From contig NZ_GL890974.1 in assembly GCF_000211815.1 (NCBI RefSeq), forward strand, positions 15,880 through 53,737: DNA of 37,858 nucleotides, in the 5' to 3' direction. This document shows positions 1 through 8,228 of this stretch, piece by piece. Within the stretch, counting starts at the first letter, position 1. Each line of letters starts with the position of its first letter. The notes below the pieces were generated by a model. It was not told the origin of the DNA. It saw only the letters and a list, made by a program, of their open reading frames with translations, and ran no database searches. The translations under genes and the position numbers were made by a program. This stretch comes from Moorena producens 3L (GTDB lineage: Bacteria > Cyanobacteriota > Cyanobacteriia > Cyanobacteriales > Coleofasciculaceae).

Positions 1-1344
1 GCGCCAGAGTTTCTTGATCCTGATCCCAATCCTTTATCATTTCCTACCCAAAGCCAGGAAGTCCAGATAGATATCACACAGCCCATTACCCTGCAACAAA
101 CCATAGAACTGGCAAAGCGTAATAATCAGGAATTACAGCAAGCGCAACTGACCTTGGAACGTAATCAGTTTGTTCTCCAAGAAGCCTTAACCGCTTGGTA
201 TCCCAGTTTGTCAACAAGTGCAGCCATTAACTATGCCGATAGTGCATCAGGCCAGGTAACAGACGAACTAAGGGCTCAGCAAGGATTACTTCCAATCAAT
301 GAGCCGTCAGGAAGTTTCACTGCAGCCCTACGGTTAGAATATAACCTATACACTGGTGGGCAACGACCAGCACAAGTCCGGGTAGCTGAGGAACAGCTAA
401 AGTTGCAACAGCTAGAGGTAGAACGCCTCTCTGAAGAGATCCGACTTCAGGTCACCCTTGCCTATTACAATTTACAAGAAGCTGATGCTCGAGTTGAGAT
501 TTCCCAAGCGGCAGTCACCGAGTCCGCTCAGATTCTACGGGATACGGAGTTACTGGAACAAGCTGGTTTAGGAACCCGATTTGAGGTTTTGCAACAACAG
601 GTTGAGCTAGCCAATGACTCTCAAGGGTTGACCAACGCTCTGAGTGACCAACGTATTGCTCGACGTCAGCTGGCGGAGTTATTAAACTTATCTCAATCCG
701 CAGAAATTACTGCAGCAGATCCCATCGAAATTGCTGGAAGTTGGGATTTATCTCTAGAACAGAGCCTGATCCTGTCTTATAAAAACCGATCTGAGTTAGA
801 ACAGCAACTGGTCCAACGAAAGATCAACAAGGAACAGCGCACCATTGCTCTGGCTCCAGTAAGGCCCCAGTTGAGTGTGTTTGGTCAAATCGACCTAGCT
901 GATAGCTTAAATGATACGTTGGGTTTTGGTGATGGTTACTCGGTAGGGGCACAATTCCAGTGGAATTTCTTTGATGGCGGAGCAGCGATGGCCAGAGCTA
1001 GGCAGGAAGATATTGATGTTGCCTTAGCTGAAAGCAGTTTTGCTAACCAACGGGATCAAATACGCTTTGAGATCGAACAAGCTTATTCTCAATTAAACTC
1101 CAATGAAGAGAGTATTGAAACGGCATCCTTTGCCCTAGAAGTAGCACAAGAGAGTCTCCGGCTAGCTCGGTTACGATTTCAGGCAGGGGTTGGTACCCAA
1201 ACCGACGTAATTAACCAGCAAACGGCTCTTACCCGGGCTAGGATTAACCAACTTACTGCAATTCTGGGCTACAACCGCGCTCTGGCCAACCTGCAACGGG
1301 CAGTGAGTAATTTACCAGATAGTAAAGTTAGCGATATTCCCTAG
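1..1344 (+). CDS. TolC-family outer membrane efflux protein, 5' end outside window
   Basis: The frame is open from base 1, so the gene begins before the window; the ATG-less start that can be placed near 154 (TTG) is not the real one. About 447 residues are visible. They hold two OEP-type repeats (about residues 25-215 and 225-430), each a long amphipathic helix pair. The first begins with ITLQQTIELAKRNNQELQQA, the typical opening helix of TolC-like proteins. Gly/aromatic-rich strands such as LRLEYNLYTGGQRP and AQFQWNFFDGGAAM fit the beta-barrel segments. Known role of the family: outer-membrane channel of tripartite efflux or type I secretion, acting with an inner-membrane pump and an adaptor. 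No pump or adaptor is visible here, so the substrate cannot be named. The signal peptide would lie upstream of base 1. Confidence 0.9.
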   Translation, partial: APEFLDPDPNPLSFPTQSQEVQIDITQPITLQQTIELAKRNNQELQQAQLTLERNQFVLQEALTAWYPSLSTSAAINYADSASGQVTDELRAQQGLLPINEPSGSFTAALRLEYNLYTGGQRPAQVRVAEEQLKLQQLEVERLSEEIRLQVTLAYYNLQEADARVEISQAAVTESAQILRDTELLEQAGLGTRFEVLQQQVELANDSQGLTNALSDQRIARRQLAELLNLSQSAEITAADPIEIAGSWDLSLEQSLILSYKNRSELEQQLVQRKINKEQRTIALAPVRPQLSVFGQIDLADSLNDTLGFGDGYSVGAQFQWNFFDGGAAMARARQEDIDVALAESSFANQRDQIRFEIEQAYSQLNSNEESIETASFALEVAQESLRLARLRFQAGVGTQTDVINQQTALTRARINQLTAILGYNRALANLQRAVSNLPDSKVSDIP

Positions 1345-1400
1345 TATTCCATCAAAATTGAATGAAGGGGTAAACTAGACTTGTCCTAATTAGACCCCAG

Positions 1401-1465
1401 GTATTAGGCACTAGGTATTAGGCACTAGGTATTAGGCACTAGGTATTAGGCACTAGGTATTAGGC
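1401..1465 (+). repeat. 14-bp tandem repeat, about 4.6 copies
   Basis: Perfect head-to-tail copies of GTATTAGGCACTAG lie just after the TolC-family stop. The period is twice seven, in line with the heptameric arrays elsewhere in the window. Confidence 0.95.
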
Positions 1466-1550
1466 GTTAAAAACTAACCCCTAACATCTAATACCATTAA
1501 CCTTGCCCTAACTCTCAAAACTAAATTGACAGAGTAACTCCTATGGTTTA

Positions 1551-1611
1551 TGGTTAACGGTTTATGGCTAACTTAGCCATGAACCATTAACCAGGGATGC
1601 TTATTTTTTTA
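1551..1611 (+). terminator. Long hairpin followed by T7, candidate terminator
   Basis: TGGTTAA (1551-1557) pairs with TTAACCA (1587-1593), GGTT pairs with AACC inside it, and ATGGCTAA (1564-1571) pairs with TTAGCCAT (1573-1580). This gives a nearly continuous stem. A run of seven T follows at about 1604-1610. It lies between the TolC-family gene and the ferredoxin gene, which is right for a terminator. A TTGACA-N17-TATGGT promoter-like match (1526-1554) runs into the left arm, so a short leader RNA is another reading. Confidence 0.5.
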
Positions 1612-1669
1612 ACATTCCTTAATAAAATAGTAATACTATCAGAAAATAAGATCAGACTTGGGACAAATC

Positions 1670-1999
1670 ATGGCTAATATCAAATTTGTCAAGGAAGACC
1701 AAGAAGTCATTGCTGCCAATGGAGCGAACTTACGGGAGAAAATGCTGCAAAATCGCATAGATCTCTACACGTTTCGGGGCAAGCTGGTGAATTGTGGCGG
1801 TTATGGTCAATGTGGGACCTGTATTGTGGAAATTGTGGCAGGCATAGAAAATCTATCCCCTAGAACTGAGGTGGAAAATCGGAAACTCAAGAAAAAGCCA
1901 GATACTTACCGATTAGCCTGTCAAGTCTTGGTGAATGGACCGGTGAGTGTGAAAACTAAACCAACCCTTAAGAGCAAATCCCCATCTGCTGCCATCTAA
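1670..1999 (+). CDS. 2Fe-2S ferredoxin-like protein, 109 aa
   Basis: A small electron-transfer protein with four cysteines at 42, 48, 51 and 84 (motif NCGGYGQCGTC, then ACQ). The C-x5-C-x2-C-x32-C spacing is closer to adrenodoxin-type ferredoxins than to the C-x4-C-x2-C of plant-type photosynthetic ferredoxin. The fold would be a beta-grasp domain binding one 2Fe-2S cluster; the partner enzyme is unknown. I chose the ATG at 1670 over the in-frame TTG at 1658 because GGGA lies 6-7 bases upstream of it and MANIKFVKE starts directly with the first beta strand. The C-terminal 15 residues are Lys/Ser/Pro rich and probably disordered. psbM follows 344 bp downstream on the same strand. Confidence 0.85.
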   Translation: MANIKFVKEDQEVIAANGANLREKMLQNRIDLYTFRGKLVNCGGYGQCGTCIVEIVAGIENLSPRTEVENRKLKKKPDTYRLACQVLVNGPVSVKTKPTLKSKSPSAAI

Positions 2000-2123
2000 C
2001 CTACCAAGGGATTTTAAGGGCTAGCTGGCGAGGGATTGTCAGCTGAATACCGCTCGTTATATAGAGGTGTACATAGGGTTTGTAGGATTTATCAATTGGA
2101 TGAGGTGCTTTCGTCCTGGGTTT

Positions 2124-2149
2124 GTTCGCGTAGCGTGGCCCAAAGGCCA
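2124..2149 (+). repeat. Dispersed GTTCGCGTAGCGTGGCC repeat
   Basis: This copy reads GTTCGCGTAGCGTGGCC, then CAAAGGCCA; the GGCC/GGCC end can fold into a small hairpin. Related copies occur at 8164-8189 (minus), 9539-9563, 14032-14057 and 34321-34376. Confidence 0.85.
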
Positions 2150-2177
2150 GGGAGTAGGGAGTAGGGAGTAGGGAGTA
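2150..2177 (+). repeat. GGGAGTA heptamer array, 4 copies
   Basis: Four exact 7-bp units directly after the dispersed GTTCGCG repeat. Confidence 0.95.
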
Positions 2178-2343
2178 GAGCTAAGATAATTGACTGTATC
2201 TCACCAGTATTATCAACGCGCTTATCTACCATTAGCCGGATTTCCTCCTGCCAGGCTTCGATTTCTATCTTCTATTTCTACCAGCCGTGTTAATGGTATC
2301 CTATAGCTGGTGGGTTAAAAACGATTTAGAGGAACTAATAATC

Positions 2344-2457
2344 ATGCAAGTTAACGATCTAGGGTTTGTTGCCAGCATCCTGTTTGTGCTGGTTCCGGCG
2401 GTTTTCCTGCTAATTCTTTATATCCAAACCGCGAGCCGTGAAGGCTCAGGAAACTAG
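2344..2457 (+). CDS. psbM: Photosystem II protein M (PsbM), 37 aa
   Basis: The product begins MQVNDLGFVASILFVLVP and continues through a single membrane helix (about residues 6-27) to a short polar tail ending in GSGN. The N-terminal MQVNDLGFVAS motif and the length are those of PsbM. This is a one-helix subunit at the photosystem II dimer interface in the thylakoid membrane. AGAGGA at 2328-2333 lies 10 bases before the ATG and serves as ribosome binding site. It is a strong marker that the window is cyanobacterial. Confidence 0.97.
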   Translation: MQVNDLGFVASILFVLVPAVFLLILYIQTASREGSGN

Positions 2458-2617
2458 TTAGCTGATCTGGTGATAATCCCCACGCCTGTACCAAAAGCGC
2501 AAGCATTGCTCCTTAGCTAAAGGTCAGGGTGGGATTCTTCCCAGGATAAAAGTCTAAGGTATTTTTTGTATAAGGTTGTTTAATTAATTAGAATTAAACA
2601 ACGGTTAATTTAACTTT

Positions 2618-2640
2618 TCCCGCCACTAAACTAGGCGGGA
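2618..2640 (+). terminator. TCCCGCC/GGCGGGA stem-loop, possible psbM terminator
   Basis: A perfect 7-bp stem (2618-2624 with 2634-2640) and a 9-base loop, 160 bp after psbM. No T-run follows on either strand, so a terminator role is weakly supported. Confidence 0.3.
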
Positions 2641-2819
2641 TTGTAAGTGATGGTTACCGGATTTACGAGTATATCTCCCACGACTAAAGTGCATGGAAGC
2701 TAAAGTACGTGGAAGTTTAAATAGTTAGTCATTAACTTTTTCTCATTAAGCCTTGATCATAAACCCTTTTTAAGCAACTTGTAAGCAACAAGAGGTTTAC
2801 TGGCAATACTAATGACAAA

Positions 2820-3003
2820 GTAAGCATTCAGCTATCAGCCGTCAGCCGTCAGCTAATTAACTAATCAACGGGCGGTAGTAAACAAGCTTACGAACTAGTA
2901 TGGCTGGTTGAAAATCCCTGCTCGTTTACTCATCCGACTCCGTGCAGTTAAAGCGCCTACTCGCTAATAGCTGATAGCTGATAGCTGACGGCTGAATGCT
3001 TAC
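2820..3003. mobile_element. IS66-like MITE, 184 bp, with 8-bp target duplication
   Basis: The ends are perfect 13-bp inverted repeats, GTAAGCATTCAGC on the left and GCTGAATGCTTAC on the right. Inward of each come shuffled TATCAGC/CGTCAGC heptamers. The element is bracketed by the direct repeat ATGACAAA at 2812-2819 and 3004-3011, an 8-bp target duplication. Established knowledge: IS66-family ends begin GTAA and give 8-bp duplications. No transposase is encoded, so it must move, if at all, with an enzyme from elsewhere. A larger relative is at 33171-33771. The right duplication ends 33 bp beyond the universal stress protein stop codon. Confidence 0.8.
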
Positions 3004-3044
3004 ATGACAAATGACTAATGGCTAATGGCTAATAACTGACTGCT

Positions 3045-3887
3045 TCAAGTAGTTGTGCGTGATAACAACACTGGGCAATTGGCTTTGACTCTGACGTAGT
3101 CTGATAAAGAATTACCCAGTAATCGATCTAAATCTACTAAACTCTTGGCGATAGAAGGACGACGGTCAGGAGAACCGAGAATCAGCAAGTCGATGTTCTT
3201 GTCCTCTGCTAACTGGCAGATTCCTGGTCCGGGTTTACCGCCACTTAGAACACAACGGTAAGAAACACCTTGCCTTTTGGCTTTTGCTGCTGCTTCTGCA
3301 AGCACTGGGTCTGCTTCAGCATTGCTCATCAGTTGATCAGGTTTGGCTTCGGGGATGACACGAGCTAGATATAGTTGAGCATTCTTCATGTCTCGCACTA
3401 GAGATAGAGCCAACTCGAAGGAATTTTGAGCAGCATCAGATTTATCCATTGCGACCATAACCCGTCTGATTTGTTTGACGTAGACATCGTCTTTGACCAA
3501 CAACATCGGGCGGGAGGACAATTGGAACACATATTGGCTAACGGAGTTTTCCAAAATCGCTTCTAGGCGAGTTAGTCCTCTCGAACCCATAATAATCAGG
3601 TCGGTTTCCTCTTCGTCTGCCACTTGGGTAACGATATTTTTAGGGTCTCCCTGTTTGAGTCTGGGAGTGATTTTGCTGGGGTCAACTTTTAACGACTTGA
3701 CCGCATCTGCTAAAATCTTACCCCCCTCTTCTAACTTAGCTGACATGGCTTCAGCTGTGACTTGAGGACGCACGACATGTAGAACTGTGACCGATGCCTG
3801 TTGTATGGCAGGGATTTCGGCCAACATGTTGAACATTTCTTCACACAGTCCCCGACCAGCTACAGATATTAAAATTTTTCTTATCAT
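3045..3887 (-). CDS. Universal stress protein with two USP domains, 280 aa
   Basis: Two USP (UspA-type Rossmann-like) domains in tandem, about residues 1-130 and 133-280. The first starts MIRKILISVAG and the second VKQIRRVMVAMDKS. Nucleotide-binding loop remnants are IIMGSRGLTRLEAILENSVS in domain 1 and LILGSPD, then LLGNSLS, in domain 2. In both, the final G of the GxxG-x9-G(S/T) signature is changed or displaced, so ATP binding is uncertain. The frame extends upstream to a TTG at 3989, but those 34 residues overlap a transposon end and match no USP sequence. I therefore start at the ATG at 3887, directly before the first beta strand. No good Shine-Dalgarno site is seen. The role is probably stress-related; the ligand is unknown. 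Confidence 0.85.
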   Translation of the reverse strand: MIRKILISVAGRGLCEEMFNMLAEIPAIQQASVTVLHVVRPQVTAEAMSAKLEEGGKILADAVKSLKVDPSKITPRLKQGDPKNIVTQVADEEETDLIIMGSRGLTRLEAILENSVSQYVFQLSSRPMLLVKDDVYVKQIRRVMVAMDKSDAAQNSFELALSLVRDMKNAQLYLARVIPEAKPDQLMSNAEADPVLAEAAAKAKRQGVSYRCVLSGGKPGPGICQLAEDKNIDLLILGSPDRRPSIAKSLVDLDRLLGNSLSDYVRVKANCPVLLSRTTT

Positions 3888-3909
3888 TGGGCAATTATTG
3901 CTGGAGTTA

Positions 3910-4010
3910 GTGACATACTCCCACACTGAACTCAACGAGTCAGTGTGGGCTTCTTGCCAACTCCACCTATCGGTTCGGATACTCGGCAAGCTTTATTAAC
4001 GATACGGGAT
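3910..4010 (-). mobile_element. Remnant right end of an IS200/IS605-type element
   Basis: CCCACACTGA (3920-3929) and TCAGTGTGGG (3940-3949) form a perfect 10-bp stem, extended by CTC/GAG inside the loop. It is preceded by TGACATACT on the plus strand. Read on the minus strand it ends GGGAGTATGTCAC, which resembles the RE hairpin and GGGGAGTGTCAA end of the element at 15362-15860. A second stem, CTTGCC (3953-3958) with GGCAAG (3985-3990), lies just inside. Two stacked hairpins at the right end are also the layout of TnpB guide RNAs (omega RNA). No tnpA or tnpB is left. Family assignment is inference from structure. Confidence 0.5.
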
Positions 4011-4709
4011 GCCCCTCCGCACCGGAACAATACAGAAAAGTTCGATTTTAAAGCACGTAGGTGGCGGTTAGCTCTTAATTTGTTTTCCCTACTATTTTCA
4101 GTATAGACGATTTCAAAACAATCAATCGCGGTATTAGCTAAATTATCCTTGGTTACTGATCATTGAGTTACCAAATTTAGTTACCAAACTTAACAATTGA
4201 CCCTTCAAAATGTTTGGTAAATTGTCTGGCATTGACTTGAAACTTAACTCAATGGTATTAAGCTGTGATACATCTAATTACCACAGCCCAACTAATCAGT
4301 TTCTGTTAATTGTTAACCACCAACAGTTAACGAACAGAAATTAATTTTAGATATGCCAGTTCAATCCCCAGCAACCTATGGGAACCTCAGATAGTTTTCC
4401 GGTAGGGGTTGAGGGTTGGACTTTCCCTGGTATATAAAGACCAGGATACTGATAATGAGGCTAGAAAATTTTTAAAATTTATTAACGCCGGTGAGAAGAC
4501 AGTACTCCTTGATCAGTCAAGACTCTCACGCCTAGCTTCAGTATTAGCTTCCGATTTATTAAGGCAGATCAGTAGCTTGGAGACCCGAAAGTCGGATCTA
4601 GGTTTTAGAGCAGCAAGCCGTATAACGCCTTCTAAGTGATACGTAACCCACCGGAACCATGGTAAAAATCAGCGATACGCCGTCCGAAGCCCGGTGGGGA
4701 GGAGTAAAC
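4011..4709. other. About 700 bp without a recognisable gene
   Basis: An open frame at 4409-4639 starts with TTG, has no ribosome binding site and resembles nothing I know. An 8-bp inverted repeat, CCCACCGG (4647-4654) with CCGGTGGG (4691-4698), sits just past the rpmF stop and could be the rpmF terminator in minus-strand RNA. Confidence 0.5.
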
Positions 4710-4880
4710 CTAGTCTTCGTCTTCTTCTTCCGTTGTTGGATAAACAAAGCTAGAACGCCCACTCAGGACTGCTTTACCGAGAGAGAGGGCTTTTTGTGCT
4801 TCCAGATGCGCTTTGCGCTTCCAGTTAGCTTTACGTTTATCCCGTTTGGATTTTGAGGTTTTCTTCTTAGGAACAGCCAT
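4710..4880 (-). CDS. rpmF: 50S ribosomal protein L32, 56 aa
   Basis: The product begins MAVPKKKTSKSKRDKRKANW, the usual L32 N-terminus, followed by KRKAHLEAQKALSLGKAVLSG and an acidic tail ending EEEDED. It is a small basic protein of the large ribosomal subunit. The cysteine pairs that bind zinc in some bacterial L32 proteins are absent, and the acidic tail is typical of cyanobacterial and plastid forms. It lies 44 bp downstream of the secreted hypothetical gene on the same strand and may be cotranscribed with it. Confidence 0.95.
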   Translation of the reverse strand: MAVPKKKTSKSKRDKRKANWKRKAHLEAQKALSLGKAVLSGRSSFVYPTTEEEDED

Positions 4881-4924
4881 AAGTGTAAATTATTTAAATT
4901 GTTAGACAGCTTTTCTATCTTATT

Positions 4925-5470
4925 TCATTGTCTTGTATCTCGGTCTTCTATCTGGTTGTCAGGTGATGATGACTCAGGAGCCTGGTTGTCAGGTGATGAT
5001 GACTCAGGAGCCTGGTTGTTTGCTGGCGGTGCCTGAGGACTTGGGGAAGCTGGTTCCAGTGACTGTGGCTGAGTTTGAGCAGAAAAATCAGGTTCCTCAA
5101 CTCGCAGTAGGAACTGGGTATTGGGAAAGTAAGTTGCCCAATACTTGGCATCCGGTCGTCTTTTCCAGGATGGACGGCTGACTTTTAACAACAAGACTGG
5201 GGCAATTTCTCCTTGATTTTGCCCTAGAATAGTAATCGCTACCTTTGTAGTCAATATGTCACTATCGAAGCTCCGTTGAGCTGCTGCTCTAGCAACTACT
5301 TCAGCACGGCGCATAAAGCCTTGGTAAGTTTCGTCAGGCTCACGATTCAGGGTAACATTAATACGAGCTGTCTTGGCTTCGGCGCTTTGGGGAACAATGG
5401 CAACTGTAGTCAACCAACTAACCCCTACTAAGCCGGGTAACACCAATAGCCGGATTACTTTGGACAGCAT
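4925..5470 (-). CDS. Secreted or membrane-anchored hypothetical protein, 181 aa
   Basis: Residues 1-32 form a signal peptide or anchor: a basic start, a hydrophobic core LLVLPGLVGVSWLTTVAIV, and a probable cleavage region SAEAKTA. A compact domain follows (about 35-130) with REPDETYQGFMRRAEVVARAAAQ and WATYFPNTQFLLRVEEP. The tail is Pro/Ser/Gln rich and holds two copies of APESSSPDNQ, encoded by a 30-bp tandem duplication at about 4960-5015. I recognise it only as a cyanobacterial-type hypothetical. AGAGGA lies about 9 bases before the ATG and supports the start. rpmF follows 44 bp downstream. The duplication makes the tail length likely to vary between strains. Confidence 0.75.
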   Translation of the reverse strand: MLSKVIRLLVLPGLVGVSWLTTVAIVPQSAEAKTARINVTLNREPDETYQGFMRRAEVVARAAAQRSFDSDILTTKVAITILGQNQGEIAPVLLLKVSRPSWKRRPDAKYWATYFPNTQFLLRVEEPDFSAQTQPQSLEPASPSPQAPPANNQAPESSSPDNQAPESSSPDNQIEDRDTRQ

Positions 5471-5763
5471 ACTATTATATCCTCTGATTAGGCCAAAAAA
5501 GGTTAACTCTTATAATGAAGGAAAATCTTGACAGAAGCTAGATTGACATAAATTAGTTGGAAAGCCTAGTTCGAGAGCCTTTAGAGGTGGACTATCTTCG
5601 ATGGTGTTAGATTAATTAATTAATAAATTTAAGCTGTTAGCTTAAGCTAAACAAGGTTGAATTAGAATTTAAGTGTAAGGGGAAACTACAGCAATAGTAA
5701 TAAAATTAGGCATATATATTAGGCATAAAATATACTAGTTTCAGCCGCTAGGGTATGGGGTAA

Positions 5764-7689
5764 ATGGCAAATTACGCTGGTATAGCAATTGGCATCAACC
5801 GCTATCAGTTCTTACAACCTCTGAACTATGGTCAAGCAGACGCTCAAAGACTACAAGGGTTTTTTGTAGACCAAGCTCATCTGCAACCCAATGAGTTTCT
5901 GTTATTAACTGATAATTCACCACCGATTGATGATTTTTTAACCTACCCCAACCGAGAAAATATTTTAAGATGTCTCGACAGGATTCGCCAGAGTCCAGGT
6001 TCTCCAGAAAGTTGGCGTTGGTTCTTGTTCAGTGGCTGCGGGGTCAGTTGGGATAAAGTTGACTACCTCATGCCGATTGATGGCAACCCAGATGACATTC
6101 CAGGAACAGGTATACCAATAGAATGCCTGTTTTCCTCTCTCAAGACTATGGGGGGCAATAAAATCCTGGTATTGTTAGACATAAACCGCTCACCGGGAAT
6201 GCCATCTGGTGAACCGGTTGGTGCTGAAACAGTGGAATTAGCCTACAAAATGGATATTTCCCTGGTACTTTCTAGTCAACTCAACCAGTTTTCTCACGAA
6301 GCTGCGGCTCTAGGGAATGGCTTATTCACCTCAGCACTTCTAGAAGCACTGGGTTACTATCATACTGACATTACCCTTGAGAATCTTGACGAGTATCTCA
6401 AGGAGCGGCTACCGGAGTTGAGCCAACACCATTGGCGACCAGTTCAGATTCCTCTGACGGTGATTCCTTTACAGGAGTATCGACAACAACAAATTTGGCC
6501 TGAAGGGGCAAGCTCACCACCAGAAAATCAATGGGCTAACCCAAGCACTGACTCAGAAGCTACCGAGGTAGTTCTTTCTGAAGATGGGAATAATCTTGAG
6601 GTGCGACCCAAGGCCGGGTTCCCCGGCCATTGGAAAGCGCACCTTGAGAGTGAATTTACGAAAAAACCTTTATCGGTGGTAAAGCAAAACCCGAATCGGT
6701 CTTTACCCACTAACACTGACAGCTCAAACCAGGAGTCATCTAACTCAGTAGCTTTAGTTTCTTATTCAGACAGCCAGCCTCAAACTGATACAGAAGAGTT
6801 ATCGTCATGGCGAGAATGGTTGTTTTGGGGTAGTGGTATAGCTTTGTTGTTAGGACTAGTAAGCCTAACTGTTGTCCGTAACCAGGAAGGCTTAATTAGT
6901 CAACAGATGATTAAAAACACACAGACGACCACATTAACTACCACATTACCAGAAACTACCAAGGTCAGGAATTCCCCAGTAACATTACCTGCAGGGTCAA
7001 CATCCCAGGCAACTCCAGCTCCCTTGCCAAATTCCAAGAGTAAATCCCTGGAAACTAAACCACAGAAATCCCGGGAACCGAGTGGGATTAAGGCGAATCA
7101 AGCAGCTTTGGACGAGGCAAGACAGTTAGTTGAACCGAAGCAGGCATCTGTGTATAGCGATGCGATCGCAATTGCCCGTCAGGTGAAACCTGGGGATCCT
7201 CTTTATGAGCAGACACAACAATATATCACTGGTTGGAGTCAGTCAATTCTGGCTCTAGCCAACAAACGGGCAAAAAAAAGTGATTTTGAAGGAGCGATCG
7301 CAGCTGCCCAACTAGTTCCTAAAGATAACCCTTCTGTTTATCCTTTGGCTCAGGATGCCATTAAACAGTGGCAGATTCTCTCCCAACAGAAGTCGCAGAA
7401 TCAACAGATTATCCAAACAGCCATCAAACAAGTCCAACGCAATCAAGCATCTAGTTATAATCGTGCGATCGCAACCCTCCGTAAGATTCCACCGGGTCAA
7501 CCGAAGTATGCCACAGCACAAGCGTTAATTGCTCAAGCTAGCGATAAGATTTATCGGATTGCTAAGTCCCGTGCCTCGCGAGGCAAGTTTCTCTCCGCGA
7601 TTAACACAGCAAAATTAGTCCCACAAGATACCCCTTACTATGAGGCTGCCCAAGAAGCGATCGCTAGATGGGAGCAAGGTAGACCTTGA
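5764..7689 (+). CDS. Caspase-fold (peptidase C14) protein lacking the catalytic dyad, 641 aa
   Basis: Residues 1-240 form a caspase-like p20 domain (orthocaspase/metacaspase family), starting YAGIAIGINRYQFLQPLNYG. Two landmarks are changed. The usual FSGHG reads FSGCG, with Cys92 in place of the catalytic His. The usual LLDACRSG reads LLDINRSPG, with Asn141 in place of the catalytic Cys. The protein should therefore not cleave substrates by the usual mechanism. A linker follows, then one membrane helix at about 353-374 and a low-complexity Thr/Pro stretch. The C-terminal half (about 440-640) holds three helical repeats with the theme AIAIARQVKPGDPLYEQTQQ, TPR-like. It is probably membrane anchored with a scaffolding role. 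The start has no strong Shine-Dalgarno site. HIP1 octamers lie in the coding region. Confidence 0.85.
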   Translation: MANYAGIAIGINRYQFLQPLNYGQADAQRLQGFFVDQAHLQPNEFLLLTDNSPPIDDFLTYPNRENILRCLDRIRQSPGSPESWRWFLFSGCGVSWDKVDYLMPIDGNPDDIPGTGIPIECLFSSLKTMGGNKILVLLDINRSPGMPSGEPVGAETVELAYKMDISLVLSSQLNQFSHEAAALGNGLFTSALLEALGYYHTDITLENLDEYLKERLPELSQHHWRPVQIPLTVIPLQEYRQQQIWPEGASSPPENQWANPSTDSEATEVVLSEDGNNLEVRPKAGFPGHWKAHLESEFTKKPLSVVKQNPNRSLPTNTDSSNQESSNSVALVSYSDSQPQTDTEELSSWREWLFWGSGIALLLGLVSLTVVRNQEGLISQQMIKNTQTTTLTTTLPETTKVRNSPVTLPAGSTSQATPAPLPNSKSKSLETKPQKSREPSGIKANQAALDEARQLVEPKQASVYSDAIAIARQVKPGDPLYEQTQQYITGWSQSILALANKRAKKSDFEGAIAAAQLVPKDNPSVYPLAQDAIKQWQILSQQKSQNQQIIQTAIKQVQRNQASSYNRAIATLRKIPPGQPKYATAQALIAQASDKIYRIAKSRASRGKFLSAINTAKLVPQDTPYYEAAQEAIARWEQGRP

Positions 7690-7699
7690 TAGTGATTTG

Positions 7700-7834
7700 G
7701 GTTACAGGTTACAGGTTACAGGTTACAGGTTACAGGTTACAGGTTACAGGTTACAGGTTACAGGTTGAAGGTTATAGGTTGGCAGTTACAGGTTGAAGGT
7801 TACAGGTTGAAGGTTACAAGTTGCCAGTTACAGG
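7700..7834 (+). repeat. GGTTACA heptamer array
   Basis: Nine exact GGTTACA units (7700-7762), then degenerate GGTTGAA/GGTTACA units. It begins 11 bp past the caspase-fold gene stop. Confidence 0.95.
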
Positions 7835-7912
7835 TTCCCAATTATACATCCGGCTTTCAGTTGTTAAGGCTCTAATTTTCAACCTACCCTACTTCGGACG
7901 CCAAAGGCGAAC

Positions 7913-8165
7913 AACCAACTAACCTTCAACCAACTAACCTTCAACCAACTAACCTTCAACCAACTAACCTTCAACCATCTAACCTTCAACCATCTAACCT
8001 TCAATCTTTAACCTTCAACCAACTAACCTTCAACCAACTAACCTTCAACCAACTAACCTTCAACCATCTAACCTTCAACCATCTAACCTTCAACCAACTA
8101 ACCTTCAACCAACTAACCTTCAACCAACTAACCTTCAACCAACTAACCTTCAACCTTCAACCTTG
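7913..8165 (-). repeat. 15-bp tandem array, about 17 copies
   Basis: Units of AACCAACTAACCTTC with a common AACCATCTAACCTTC variant and one shortened unit, filling about 250 bp. This is one of the few arrays in the window whose period is not a multiple of seven. Confidence 0.95.
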
Positions 8166-8189
8166 GCCAAAAGGCCACGCTACGCGAAC
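8164..8189 (-). repeat. Dispersed GTTCGCGTAGCGTGGCC repeat, inverted copy
   Basis: On the minus strand it reads GTTCGCGTAGCGTGGCC and then TTTTGGCCA. It abuts the 15-bp array. Confidence 0.85.
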
Positions 8190-8228
8190 AGCCGTTTAAT
8201 TGTAAAAGGTTACTCTATGGTATCATCG

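Noticed and set aside
154..1344. TTG at 154 as start of the TolC-family gene
   Set aside because: The same frame is open to base 1 and the upstream residues carry the family's first helix, so the gene is truncated by the window.
3493..3999. Plus-strand frames opposite the universal stress protein gene
   Set aside because: They are antisense to a clear gene and show no domain or ribosome binding site.
4409..4856. Two plus-strand frames near rpmF
   Set aside because: The first begins with TTG and lacks a ribosome binding site; the second is antisense to rpmF.
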